A stretch of 51,201 nt of DNA from Lachnospiraceae bacterium (GTDB taxonomy: Bacteria; Bacillota; Clostridia; Lachnospirales; Lachnospiraceae). The notes beneath the pieces were generated by a model that saw only the letters and a program-made list of their open reading frames with translations, searched no databases and was not told where the DNA came from. Location of the stretch: the NCBI GenBank assembly GCA_016281385.1, contig JAEEIN010000068.1, positions 1 through 51,201 of the forward strand. Direction: 5' to 3'. Position numbers and translations under genes: made by a program. Below, in pieces: positions 35,142 through 43,748 of the stretch. The first letter of the stretch is position 1. Every line of letters starts with the position of its first letter.

Positions 35142-36416
35142 TTACAGATCTTTGTGGTTGAATTTCTTAACTCCCGTTGCGTAGTCGCCTACTATGTGGC
35201 CGTTTCCGACAAGGTTGTACTTGTAGGTTACGAGGCCTTCGAGGCCTACGGGGCCCCGGGCGTGGATCTTGGAGGTGCTGATGCCTACCTCGGCGCCAAA
35301 GCCGTAGCGGAAGCCGTCGGCGAAGCGTGTGGAGGCGTTTTGGTAAACGCCGGCGGAGTCGACCATCTGAAGGAAGACTTCGGCGATATCCGCATTTTCG
35401 GTGATGATGGAATCCGTGTGGTGGGAGCCGAAGGTGTTGATGTGCTCGATGGCTTCGCCCACGTTGGAAACAAGCTTAACCGAAGCGATGAGATCAAGAT
35501 ATTCCTTGAAATCCTTCTCTTCTATCGTTTCGCCGCCGATGATATCCGACACTTCCTTTGTGCCCTTTAAGGTAACTCCCGCTTCCTTCATGGCCTTGTA
35601 AAGCACCGGCAGGAATTCCTTTGCAATGTCCCTGTGAACAAGAATGGTCTCAACCGCATTGCAGGCAGCCGTATACTGCGTCTTCGCATCAACAAGAATA
35701 CGTACGGCCTTGTCAAAATCAGCGTACTTATCAACATATATATGACAGATCCCGTCGGCATGTCCCATTACGGGGATCTTGGTATTGTCCATGATATAGC
35801 GTACAAAGGCGTTGGAGCCTCTGGGGATCAGAAGGTCCACATCCTTATCGCAGGAGAGAAGCTCATCTATCTCACTGTGGGATTCCGCCTGAAGGAGACA
35901 ACCCTCGGGAAGTCCCGCCTTTACGGCACTGTCGCGCATTATCTTAAAAAGAACACGGTTTGTTTCCGCTGTCTCTTTTCCGCCCTTAAGGATGGCACAG
36001 TTACCGCTCTTTATGCAAAGAGAGGATATCTGAACAAGGGCATCGGGACGTGCTTCGAAAATAACGCCGATGACACCGATGGGACAGGTCAGACGCTTTA
36101 AAACAAGGCCGTCGTCAAGCTGTCTGTTAAGAGTCACCTTGCCCAGCGGATCCGGAAGATCAACGAGCATTGAAAGGCCGGAAAGAACGTCTTCAAGCTT
36201 GTGGTCATCAAACTTAAGACGCTTCTTAACGGAATCGGCGATGCCGTTTTCGTCCGCACGCTTCATATCAAGAGCGTTGGCTTCAAATATCTTCTCCTTG
36301 TTGGCCTTCAAAGCTTCAGCCGCATTCTTAAGTGCTTCGTTTCTTATGCTTACATCGGATGCAGCCAGCTTCGGAGCATCCTTTTTCATTTTCCTTACAT
36401 CTTCTGCAATACTCAT
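35142..36416 (-). CDS. proA: Glutamate-5-semialdehyde dehydrogenase
   Basis: ProA reduces gamma-glutamyl phosphate to glutamate-5-semialdehyde in proline synthesis. About 424 residues with the family signatures PIGVIGVIFEARPDALVQ, SLCIKSGNCAILKGGKE, VMGHADGICHIYVD and the catalytic Cys in QYTAACNAVET. I start at the ATG at 36416, preceded by AAAGGAGATC; an upstream extension to 36440 is not conserved. proB is not in the window. The gene follows the thioesterase by about 20 bp. Confidence 0.95.
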   Translation of the reverse strand: MSIAEDVRKMKKDAPKLAASDVSIRNEALKNAAEALKANKEKIFEANALDMKRADENGIADSVKKRLKFDDHKLEDVLSGLSMLVDLPDPLGKVTLNRQLDDGLVLKRLTCPIGVIGVIFEARPDALVQISSLCIKSGNCAILKGGKETAETNRVLFKIMRDSAVKAGLPEGCLLQAESHSEIDELLSCDKDVDLLIPRGSNAFVRYIMDNTKIPVMGHADGICHIYVDKYADFDKAVRILVDAKTQYTAACNAVETILVHRDIAKEFLPVLYKAMKEAGVTLKGTKEVSDIIGGETIEEKDFKEYLDLIASVKLVSNVGEAIEHINTFGSHHTDSIITENADIAEVFLQMVDSAGVYQNASTRFADGFRYGFGAEVGISTSKIHARGPVGLEGLVTYKYNLVGNGHIVGDYATGVKKFNHKDL

Positions 36417-36436
36417 GGTCGATCTCCTTTCCGTGA

Positions 36437-37198
36437 TCACTCACAACGGAAGCTTGCGGAAGCAAAGCTGTTTCCTTCTTTGTCGCAAAGGTCGATGAAT
36501 GCGGTGCTGCCCTCCGTTCCCGCATAGGCATGGAGCACATCGCCAAACTTCGCCGCTTTCTTATACTCGACTCTCAATTCCTTAACATTGGGATAAAATC
36601 CGCTGTTTTCAAGGCTTACGCCTGCTACACCGAGGCCTTCTCCAACCTTCTGAAGCACCTCATAAGCCACACGGACATACTGTCCGTTGTTCATATGACG
36701 GTTTGTATCAAGAAAACTTTCACGGCACTCGATGCTTATCCCCGTATCTTTAAGTCCTTCGGGAAGCACCAGTTTTCTCGGTGCATAGTCCATATCTATC
36801 TTCTCATCAAGCCCAAAATCCTTTACTTCTTCTTCGGGGACCTTGGTTGGCATACCTCGATTAAGATCCATCAGAAACCAGATGGCATTTGCCTTTACCA
36901 TAACTTCGCCCTTGTCATTTGCGGCAGTCACGTTACGCATTCCGTAAATTGACTTAAACTCATAAGCCCTGGTTTCCAGAGTTATATACTCCGCATATTT
37001 TGGCATCTCATCGATCACAACCTGCCAGCTTGCCAGAAACCATGCACGTTTCCTGCTTTGGTAATGTTCAAGACCATACCCCACGGAAGCCGTATGAAAC
37101 ATGGTGCAATCCTGAAGATGATCTATGAGCGCCGGGATCGTAATGACCCCCAAAGGCGAACACTCGCTGTAACCCACACCCGTTTTATATGAATACAT
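36437..37198 (-). CDS. Acyl-ACP thioesterase (double hotdog)
   Basis: 253 residues in two hotdog domains. The first opens MYSYKTGVGYSECSPLG and has RAWFLASWQVVIDEMP; the second has SFLDTNRHMNNGQYV, the catalytic region with Asn and His of this family. It hydrolyses acyl-ACP and releases fatty acids. I start at the ATG at 37198, after TAGGAGAG. It lies 10 bp after the FliB-like gene and before proA. Confidence 0.9.
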   Translation of the reverse strand: MYSYKTGVGYSECSPLGVITIPALIDHLQDCTMFHTASVGYGLEHYQSRKRAWFLASWQVVIDEMPKYAEYITLETRAYEFKSIYGMRNVTAANDKGEVMVKANAIWFLMDLNRGMPTKVPEEEVKDFGLDEKIDMDYAPRKLVLPEGLKDTGISIECRESFLDTNRHMNNGQYVRVAYEVLQKVGEGLGVAGVSLENSGFYPNVKELRVEYKKAAKFGDVLHAYAGTEGSTAFIDLCDKEGNSFASASFRCE

Positions 37199-37208
37199 AG
37201 CCACTCTC

Positions 37209-38213
37209 CTATAAGTCCTTAAGCATATCCTCAAGATCGTCGAGGTTTAAGTCCGAATGCTCCACCTCTCTTGCATAAAGATACGCAGTTTTTATTATAT
37301 CGGGCTTCTCCATCGCCCTGTCGATCTTAAAGATCCAGTACACGCTCATGACAGACATAAGAACCTTCGATTTGATCATGTCGTCATAAACCGCGCCGCA
37401 GAAGTATACGTAGAAAAAGAACATGAGCAGCTGCTCCGCCTGTATTTCTTCTTCCTCCGTAAGCACAGGCTCCTCGTTCATTTCATATGCCTTGCCGATA
37501 TAGCCCTGCCAGTCGCCGTATAAAACCTCCAGTTTGTTAAGAAGCGTAATATGTTCATTCTTTTTCCAAAGATCGTCACCGGGAAGTGTCGTAACATCCC
37601 CCGCAAATTCGTCTATGACATCATCCATGTCAAAGATCTCGTCATTGTCGATCTTCTCCTGAAGCTTTAGCCCGAATGCCATAAGGATATCCGCCTTTCT
37701 ATAAAAAGAAAGAGACCGGTCCTGTATGATCTTATAGATCACATCCCGAGCATCCTCAAGTTTCGTATATATAAGGTAGTCAAAGTCCTCAAAATCATCC
37801 TCTTCATCATCGTCCCATTCGATAAATTCGAGTTTTTCCTTATTCTCAAGGATCAGCCTTGCAGCTTCGGGACAGGATAAAGAAAGGGAATATTCCCTTA
37901 CGCCTTCATACTCCTCAACATGGCGGGGGTACATGGCGCAGGTATAGCACAGCGCATCTTCGCCGCATTCGGTGATAAGGTCGCAGAGATTGTCATCGTT
38001 TAACATGGCGCAGCGCTTGCCGTACTGTTTAAAACAGCCCTCCGAAAAGTTGACTTCGTTTAAGAGCCTCCCTGAGAAGGGGCCTCTCATATTCGCATAT
38101 TTTTTTAAAGATTCATCGTCTATGACGATCTGCCAGCCGGCGCAGCAGGTTTCGGGACACTTGTCCGCTATACATTTGAATTTGTCGTAATTTGTTGTCT
38201 TTACATAGTGCAT
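37209..38213 (-). CDS. FliB-like protein (flagellin lysine-N-methylase family)
   Basis: 334 residues. The N-terminal part has a Cys-rich YkgJ/FliB-type pattern: CIADKCPETCCAGW, then CFKQYGKRCAML, then CDLITECGEDALCYTCAMYP, and SLSCPEAARL. FliB methylates lysines of flagellin in Salmonella, and this family is annotated that way in many Clostridia, though proof outside Salmonella is thin. No flagellar genes lie in the window. The ATG has no visible ribosome binding site, and a promoter at 38220-38248 would start transcription at the ATG. Confidence 0.8.
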   Translation of the reverse strand: MHYVKTTNYDKFKCIADKCPETCCAGWQIVIDDESLKKYANMRGPFSGRLLNEVNFSEGCFKQYGKRCAMLNDDNLCDLITECGEDALCYTCAMYPRHVEEYEGVREYSLSLSCPEAARLILENKEKLEFIEWDDDEEDDFEDFDYLIYTKLEDARDVIYKIIQDRSLSFYRKADILMAFGLKLQEKIDNDEIFDMDDVIDEFAGDVTTLPGDDLWKKNEHITLLNKLEVLYGDWQGYIGKAYEMNEEPVLTEEEEIQAEQLLMFFFYVYFCGAVYDDMIKSKVLMSVMSVYWIFKIDRAMEKPDIIKTAYLYAREVEHSDLNLDDLEDMLKDL

Positions 38214-38219
38214 AGGGCT

Positions 38220-38248
38220 ATTTTACAACGCAACCTCGCTTTCGGCAA
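38220..38248 (-). promoter_or_regulatory. Candidate promoter giving a leaderless fliB-like mRNA
   Basis: On the minus strand TTGCCG (38243-38248), a 17-bp spacer and TAAAAT (38220-38225). Six bases separate the -10 box from the ATG at 38213, so the predicted start falls on the A of the start codon. Confidence 0.4.
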
Positions 38249-38270
38249 ACAATTTTCTTTATAATTATGC

Positions 38271-38298
38271 AAAAAGAGCTTTCCCTGCGGGAAAGCTC
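38271..38298 (-). terminator. Terminator of the GGDEF/EAL gene
   Basis: GAGCTTTCCC and GGGAAAGCTC pair around a 3-nt loop (38276-38298) and on the minus strand are followed by TTTTT. Confidence 0.88.
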
Positions 38299-38309
38299 CT
38301 TTAATGACC

Positions 38310-40034
38310 TTATTCATTATCCGTATCGTAATTGATGGTCTTGAAATATTCGATAAGATCGTCGCAGCACATGGGCTTTGCAAAATAATAACCCTGGATC
38401 ATGTCGCAGCCGATGCCCCTTAGGAAATCAAGCTGAGTCTCATCTTCCACACCCTCTGCAATGATCTGCAGTTTCTTAAAGTGGGCAAGCTCAACGGTGT
38501 GCTTAAGAAGCTCGTCACCGCCGTCGTCGCCGATGTAATCCACAAGGCTCTTGTCAAGTTTGACAACATCGATGGGAAGGACGTTGATACTTGAAAGGGA
38601 TGAAAGTCCCGAACCGAAATCGTCCATGTGAAGTTTGAAACCCGCTTCCCTTAACTCTCTCATGAGATTCTTGATGCGCTCGTCCATGATGGTACTGCTT
38701 TCGGTGATCTCAAGGGGAATCCTGTCAAGGGGAATGCCATACTGCTCGGCGATCTTCCTGTACTTGCGGACGGTTCCGTAGGAATGAAGACTGGCCCGGG
38801 AAAGGTTAACGGATACGGGCGGAACGTGAATGCCGCTTTCTCTCCAGTCCCTCATCTGAGCACAGACGGAACGGAATACATACTCGTCAAGTTTGACGAT
38901 GAGACCATCCTCCTCAAATACCGGAACAAACTCGGCGGGAGAAACAAACTTTCCTGAAGGAGTCTTCCACCTTACCAGTGCCTCTATACCCACAAGCTGC
39001 TCCGTAACGGAATCGTGCTTGGGCTGATACCAGATGACAAACTCGCCTTCCTTTAAGCTTCTTTCGAAACGGGATTCGTACATCTGGACCTTCATATGCC
39101 TTGAGCTTACAGGTCCGTCGTACTCCGCATAGGGAAGGGAATAATTATGCTTGATACTCTTAAGTGCCAGAAGCGCTCTCTCACACATGACTGAGACCGG
39201 GAGGGATCTGTCCACATTTGCATAAACACCGCATTTTAAGGTGATATCTACGGGAGAATTCTTCTTTACCCCCGCAAGGAGTTCGCCTACACGGTCCGCA
39301 ACGCTTGAGGTTTCGGAAAAATAAAATGCAGCGATACGGTCTGAACCGATACGGCCCACGATACCATCACGAAAATCCTCTTTTATCCACTCGCCAAGAA
39401 AACGAAGGACGTCATCTCCCTTGGCTTCTCCGTAGAGCACGTTTACAAGTTTGAAATTGTCAATATCCGAAACGATAAGATCAAATGGTGAATCCGGGAA
39501 CTCGTCCAGCAGTTTTCTTGCCCTGAGCATGAAGGCCTGTCTTGTATAGATCCCTGTCAGATCGTCTGTCTCAACATCCCTTAACATCTGCTTCCTGTCA
39601 TGGGACTTTCTTGCACTTGCAAAAGCAACAAGGATGGTATCAAAGGTCTCTTTGTTTCCTACCCTGATGCACTTGATGATACGATAATGTATCTCCCCGT
39701 CTATAACGGTTCTGTAGTTAACATGAAAGCTTTCTTTATTTGTAAGTTCATAATGAACAAAGGAAAGATCGAGATTTCGCATCAGAAGATCTTTATCTTC
39801 CGAAAAAACACGGTTCTTTACGTATTGAGCCATAAGATCGTCAAACAGAACACCTTCTGCGGGAACAGTTTCCGAATCTGCGGTTTCACCTGCGATACGG
39901 TAAGGACGTATCTCACGGTTTTTCAAATTGACCGTGTAAAGATCCTTGATATCACAGCCCATGGCATAAATGATCTCAAGAAGCCGGGATTTTTCTTCTA
40001 AAGAAGCATCCCTGTATGTTGATGGGTTCGACAT
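38310..40034 (-). CDS. GGDEF-EAL protein, probable c-di-GMP phosphodiesterase
   Basis: 574 residues, no membrane segment. Residues 1-150 are a PAS-like sensor region. About 155-300 is a GGDEF domain (TDDLTGIYTRQAF, LIVSDIDNFKLVN) whose active-site loop reads VGRIGSDRIA instead of GGDEF, so cyclase activity is unlikely. About 310-560 is an EAL domain with GIEALVRW, LEITESS, MDDFGSGLSSL, VVKLDKSLV, IAEGVED and IQGYYFAKP, all the catalytic residues. It most likely breaks down c-di-GMP in the cytoplasm. The ATG has a GAGGAA site; it stands alone. Confidence 0.92.
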   Translation of the reverse strand: MSNPSTYRDASLEEKSRLLEIIYAMGCDIKDLYTVNLKNREIRPYRIAGETADSETVPAEGVLFDDLMAQYVKNRVFSEDKDLLMRNLDLSFVHYELTNKESFHVNYRTVIDGEIHYRIIKCIRVGNKETFDTILVAFASARKSHDRKQMLRDVETDDLTGIYTRQAFMLRARKLLDEFPDSPFDLIVSDIDNFKLVNVLYGEAKGDDVLRFLGEWIKEDFRDGIVGRIGSDRIAAFYFSETSSVADRVGELLAGVKKNSPVDITLKCGVYANVDRSLPVSVMCERALLALKSIKHNYSLPYAEYDGPVSSRHMKVQMYESRFERSLKEGEFVIWYQPKHDSVTEQLVGIEALVRWKTPSGKFVSPAEFVPVFEEDGLIVKLDEYVFRSVCAQMRDWRESGIHVPPVSVNLSRASLHSYGTVRKYRKIAEQYGIPLDRIPLEITESSTIMDERIKNLMRELREAGFKLHMDDFGSGLSSLSSINVLPIDVVKLDKSLVDYIGDDGGDELLKHTVELAHFKKLQIIAEGVEDETQLDFLRGIGCDMIQGYYFAKPMCCDDLIEYFKTINYDTDNE

Positions 40035-40078
40035 AGTTTCCTCGCATCGTAAAATATTCGTACGTTAATACTTCGATA

Positions 40079-40107
40079 ATTATACATTAGTCAACAGATT
40101 ATGTAAA
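40079..40107 (-). promoter_or_regulatory. Sigma-A promoter of the GGDEF/EAL gene
   Basis: On the minus strand TTTACA (40102-40107), a 17-bp spacer and a perfect TATAAT (40079-40084), about 45 bp before the ATG at 40034. Confidence 0.7.
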
Positions 40108-40166
40108 TTAGTTTTTGTTCTATATTTGATCATTTTTTATTTTTTTATTAACCTGGGTTTATAAAA

Positions 40167-40201
40167 ACAAAAAAGGGACCGCCCCTTTTGAGGGCAGTCC
40201 C
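40167..40201 (-). terminator. Terminator of hsp20
   Basis: GGGACTGCCC and GGGGCGGTCCC pair (40175-40201), with one G-T pair, and on the minus strand are followed by a run of six T. Confidence 0.88.
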
Positions 40202-40233
40202 GGAAGCACTTTAAAGAAACCGCGTATATATCA

Positions 40234-40674
40234 TCAGCCTTCGATAGCGATGAGTTTCCTGGTTTCCTTTTCAGGAAGAGACTCATTCTTCGGAAGGGCG
40301 ATCTTAAGGATACCGTTTTCAAATTTAGCCTTGATATCCTCTTCGGTTAAGTTCTCTCCGACGTAGAAGCTTCTCTGGGCGGAGCCGAAGTAACGTTCCT
40401 TACGGATGTACTTGCTGCCGTCCTCACTCTTCTCGTCTTCGTTTCTGTTTGTCTCGGCCTTAATGGTAAGATAACCGTCCTTAAGTTCTGCCGTAACTTC
40501 ATCCTTTGTGAATCCCGGAAGTTCCATCTCCAGTTCATAACCGTCCTTGGTTTCCTTCACATCGGTCTTCATTGCTGCAACACCGATCTGCTTGGTTGCC
40601 GGGAAAGCTGTCCTGAAGTCATCATTAAAAAGATCATCGAAAAATGTGTCACCGAATAAGTTTGTCATTAACAT
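40234..40674 (-). CDS. Small heat-shock protein, Hsp20 family
   Basis: 146 residues with an alpha-crystallin domain: DVKETKDGYELEMELPGFTK, DGYLTIKAETN, FYVGENLTEEDIKAKFENG and the closing GILKIALPK. It is an ATP-independent chaperone that holds unfolding proteins. GGAGGCATG lies before the ATG. Control by HrcA is indicated by a CIRCE element over its promoter. It is monocistronic with its own terminator. Confidence 0.95.
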   Translation of the reverse strand: MLMTNLFGDTFFDDLFNDDFRTAFPATKQIGVAAMKTDVKETKDGYELEMELPGFTKDEVTAELKDGYLTIKAETNRNEDEKSEDGSKYIRKERYFGSAQRSFYVGENLTEEDIKAKFENGILKIALPKNESLPEKETRKLIAIEG

Positions 40675-40764
40675 AATACATGCCTCCTTTATGTATCGGC
40701 ATCTTTGATGCCGTTTGTTTTGTTGTTATGGGGAAGATCTATTTCCTCCCCTTGTTCTACTTGT

Positions 40765-40793
40765 GTTATAACACGCATATTGGCACTCGTCAA
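40765..40793 (-). promoter_or_regulatory. Sigma-A promoter of hsp20
   Basis: On the minus strand TTGACG (40788-40793), a 17-bp spacer and TATAAC (40765-40770). It overlaps the CIRCE element. Confidence 0.8.
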
Positions 40794-40806
40794 GAGGGAG
40801 TGCTAA
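40780..40806. promoter_or_regulatory. CIRCE operator (HrcA binding site)
   Basis: TTGGCACTC, 9 bp, GAGTGCTAA. The consensus is TTAGCACTC-N9-GAGTGCTAA; one base differs. It covers the -35 box of hsp20, so bound HrcA would block transcription until heat shock. Confidence 0.92.
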
Positions 40807-40844
40807 CAAAAATTCTAAACAATTTATAAACTGCTCCGGGAAAA

Positions 40845-40871
40845 AGAAAAAGCCCGCGGCGCAGGCCGCGG
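40845..40871 (-). terminator. Terminator of the kinase/VanZ-like operon
   Basis: On the minus strand CCGCGGC and GCCGCGG pair around a 4-nt loop and are followed by GCTTTTTCTTTTTC. Confidence 0.8.
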
Positions 40872-40882
40872 ACTCTGGTATC

Positions 40883-41290
40883 TTAAGTGTTCTTTTTCTT
40901 TTTGATGGCTTTATATATGGCCATTCCTATGGATCTGACTATGGCAAAAACGCCAAACATCAGTAAGAAGCCCATGAGTCCGAACATTATGTCCGCAAAC
41001 TCCATGGCCCCGGTGTTACTGACCTTCTGTCCTATCTCTATGGCGAAGGTTATAACAATGATCAGGGTAAACACGTATATCCAGGTGATGGTCATTATAT
41101 GGTCGCGATTGGCGAGCCACCGAAACAGCGGATATACCGCAGCAACCATCAGCATTCCGAGGATACCGATAACGATAAAATGCAGTTCCTTATCGGTGAA
41201 GCTGTACTCAAAGGAGTCGTTTAAAGTAAGTATCCTGCTGTGGATCCGTGAAATGGCCTCCACTATGGCATACAAGAGTTTTCTTAACAT
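40883..41290 (-). CDS. VanZ-like membrane protein
   Basis: 135 residues with four membrane helices. The polar pattern FAIEIGQKVSNTGAMEFADI in and after the third helix resembles VanZ-family proteins (ExxQ ... D). VanZ relatives are linked with glycopeptide tolerance, but many have no known role. The gene follows the histidine kinase gene by 6 bp, its GGAGG lies in the end of that gene, and a terminator follows it. Confidence 0.72.
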   Translation of the reverse strand: MLRKLLYAIVEAISRIHSRILTLNDSFEYSFTDKELHFIVIGILGMLMVAAVYPLFRWLANRDHIMTITWIYVFTLIIVITFAIEIGQKVSNTGAMEFADIMFGLMGFLLMFGVFAIVRSIGMAIYKAIKKKKNT

Positions 41291-41296
41291 GGGTCT

Positions 41297-43687
41297 TTAT
41301 TCCTCCGTTACGGAGTTTACCTTTTCACCCGGAAGATACTGTTTCAACAGTTTCTCAAGTTCATCGGGATTGATGGGCTTTGACAGATAGTCCTCAAAGC
41401 CTTCTGAGAGGTACATCTCCCTCATTCCCGCTATGGCATTTGCGGTAAGTGCAATGGTGGGGATCTTCTCTCTTCCCTTGCTCTTAAGCCATACGTCGAT
41501 GGCATGGAAGGCTTCGATACCGTCCATTTCCGGCATCATGTGGTCCATCAGGATCAGATCGATGTTCTCGGTCTTCACCTTCTCAATGGCATCACGTCCG
41601 CTCTTTACCGCAATGATCTTAACCTTGGTAGGCTTTAACAGACCTTTGACCACCGCAAGGTTTACTCCGTTATCGTCAACGGCAAGGACCGTAGCCTCAG
41701 GTGCAGTAAACAGCACCTTGTGCTTCTTGTCCTTCTCCCGTTCTTTTTCCTTATATTCGTTGAAATCGCCGATGGGCTTCTTGCTTACAACCTTCTGAGG
41801 GATTATTACGGTAAATGTCGAACCCTTTCCGAAGGTACTCTGAACGCGGATTGTTCCGCCCATCAGATGACACAGCTGCTTTGTGATCGTAAGTCCGAGG
41901 CCCGTGCCTTCTATACCTTTGTTGGACTTCTCCTCAAGTCGGGTAAAGTAATCAAAGAGCTTGTTTAAGTTCTCTTCCTTGATGCCCTGGCCGGTATCGG
42001 TAACGCTGACTTTCAGTGCAAAGCCGTCGGTGTATTCGTAGGTTCCGGAAACGTCCATGGTGACGGTTCCTTCCGCGGTATATTTCACCGCATTTGTAAG
42101 AAGGTTCGTGATGACCTGTTTTATGCGAACCACATCTCCTTCCAGAGTCTCGGGAAGGGTTTCGTCCACATTTACAACCACCTTCAGCCCCTTATCGTCG
42201 GCTCTCTCCCTGATGAGCAGTTCAAGATCCGATATCATGGTCACAAGGGAGTACTCCGCAGGAAGAATGTCCAGTTTGCCGGAACCTATCTTTGAAAAAT
42301 CAAGGATATCGTTTACGAGTCCCAGAAGCATAACGCCGGCTCTTTCGATGTTTTCCGAATATTCCTTTATATGCGTATCCTCATTTTCACGAAGTATCAG
42401 TTCGTTCATACCGAGGATACTGTTGATGGGCGTTCTTATCTCATGTGACATTGTTGCAAGGAACATGTCCTTTGTCTCACTTATCAGACGCTGTCTTTGT
42501 TTTTCCTTTTCTATCTCGGACTGTTCAATGGCGTTATTCCAGATTCCCATGATCATGAAACCCATTCCGCCCAGGCCGATGGCCAGTCCCGAAAAAGCAT
42601 TTAAGGTGAGGGCCGATCTGATGATATCTATGGCAGCTCCCACAAAAAGCATTATGTAACCGATGAAGGCGTACTTGTATTTCTCTATCTGCCTGTTCTT
42701 AAAGTCCGTAAGTATGGTAACAAGAACAAGCATCAGCGACAGAGCCGAAATAGCGTAATTTACATACATCGCCTGAACAACATCCGCTATCTTCGCAAGG
42801 TGCAGGATCACGCCTGCACCGATGTCAAGAGCAAGCGCTGCGTACACAAGCATGTACTGCTTGTGGTATCTTCCTCCCTGCATCGCATCGATATAAAGTA
42901 TCGTAGCATAGCAGAACAGCGGAACAAGAAGGAACGCAAGACATGCGATCACCGTGCTGTTTGAGTAGATGACCTGTCTGAAGCCCGAGTCAAAGAGCAT
43001 CCAGCTGGATGCCCAGAATTCGGCCCATGCAAGGAATATCAGCTTGCTTCGACGCTTAAACATGATATCCGACACGACGCTCACTCCGATAACGGTGACG
43101 GAAAGAAGCCAGAGCATGAGACCGATCAAGATCTCGGCGCCCTTAAGCTTATAAATGTTTGCCCATATATCGAGCATCTCACCGTAAAAGACCTGGTCCA
43201 CCACTCCGGAGAAATGGGAATTGCTTGTTGTTTCTATGCGCAAGGTTGCTCCCGCATCCTTGGCCCCTATCTCAAGAAACAGATATCTGCTGGCGGTATT
43301 GTTTCCCAGGATCGGTGAAGAGGTAGTGTCGTAATCAAGTGTCTTCTCACCGTTTAAATACATGCGAACGGTCTGATGAACGGATCTGTAACAGATATAT
43401 GTATTGTCTTCGGTATTTTCCGGAAGAGTCGTTTCAAAAACAAGAGTACTTCCTTCAGGCACATCTTTAAAACGGCAGGGAACCGTAAAATCCCTTCTGC
43501 TGCCGTCTTCGTAAATACGCGTCCATTCTCCCTTATAATTCACATCTCTTCCGAAAATATCCTCCTTATCCCCGTGCATCAGAAACCAGGATGCAAAGGG
43601 AATAAGGAAGAAGAATGTGAGCAGTATATAAAAGATGTACAACGCGCGGGATTGTGGCTGACCAAGTTTTTTTCTCAGTTTGAACAT
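41297..43687 (-). CDS. Hybrid sensor histidine kinase / response regulator
   Basis: 796 residues. A first membrane helix (about 17-34), an extracellular beta-sandwich (about 35-180) and seven membrane helices (about 185-390) form a 7TMR-DISM-like sensor. HisKA follows with the phospho-His in LATMSHEIRTPINSI, then HATPase with KIGSGKLDI, DTGQGI and GTGLGLTITKQL, and a C-terminal receiver domain with VDDNGVN, the phospho-Asp in LILMDHMMPEMDG and LTANAIAG. There is no DNA-binding domain. It probably relays phosphate to another protein. GGAGATAAG precedes the ATG. Confidence 0.93.
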   Translation of the reverse strand: MFKLRKKLGQPQSRALYIFYILLTFFFLIPFASWFLMHGDKEDIFGRDVNYKGEWTRIYEDGSRRDFTVPCRFKDVPEGSTLVFETTLPENTEDNTYICYRSVHQTVRMYLNGEKTLDYDTTSSPILGNNTASRYLFLEIGAKDAGATLRIETTSNSHFSGVVDQVFYGEMLDIWANIYKLKGAEILIGLMLWLLSVTVIGVSVVSDIMFKRRSKLIFLAWAEFWASSWMLFDSGFRQVIYSNSTVIACLAFLLVPLFCYATILYIDAMQGGRYHKQYMLVYAALALDIGAGVILHLAKIADVVQAMYVNYAISALSLMLVLVTILTDFKNRQIEKYKYAFIGYIMLFVGAAIDIIRSALTLNAFSGLAIGLGGMGFMIMGIWNNAIEQSEIEKEKQRQRLISETKDMFLATMSHEIRTPINSILGMNELILRENEDTHIKEYSENIERAGVMLLGLVNDILDFSKIGSGKLDILPAEYSLVTMISDLELLIRERADDKGLKVVVNVDETLPETLEGDVVRIKQVITNLLTNAVKYTAEGTVTMDVSGTYEYTDGFALKVSVTDTGQGIKEENLNKLFDYFTRLEEKSNKGIEGTGLGLTITKQLCHLMGGTIRVQSTFGKGSTFTVIIPQKVVSKKPIGDFNEYKEKEREKDKKHKVLFTAPEATVLAVDDNGVNLAVVKGLLKPTKVKIIAVKSGRDAIEKVKTENIDLILMDHMMPEMDGIEAFHAIDVWLKSKGREKIPTIALTANAIAGMREMYLSEGFEDYLSKPINPDELEKLLKQYLPGEKVNSVTEE

Positions 43688-43748
43688 GCGCTTATCTCCA
43701 TCTGATAGATCACATGGAATTATACTCCCCCGGAGTTAATCATTTATT

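Noticed and set aside
40137-40322. 61-codon minus-strand frame
   Set aside because: It spans the hsp20 terminator and the end of hsp20 in another frame, with no ribosome binding site.
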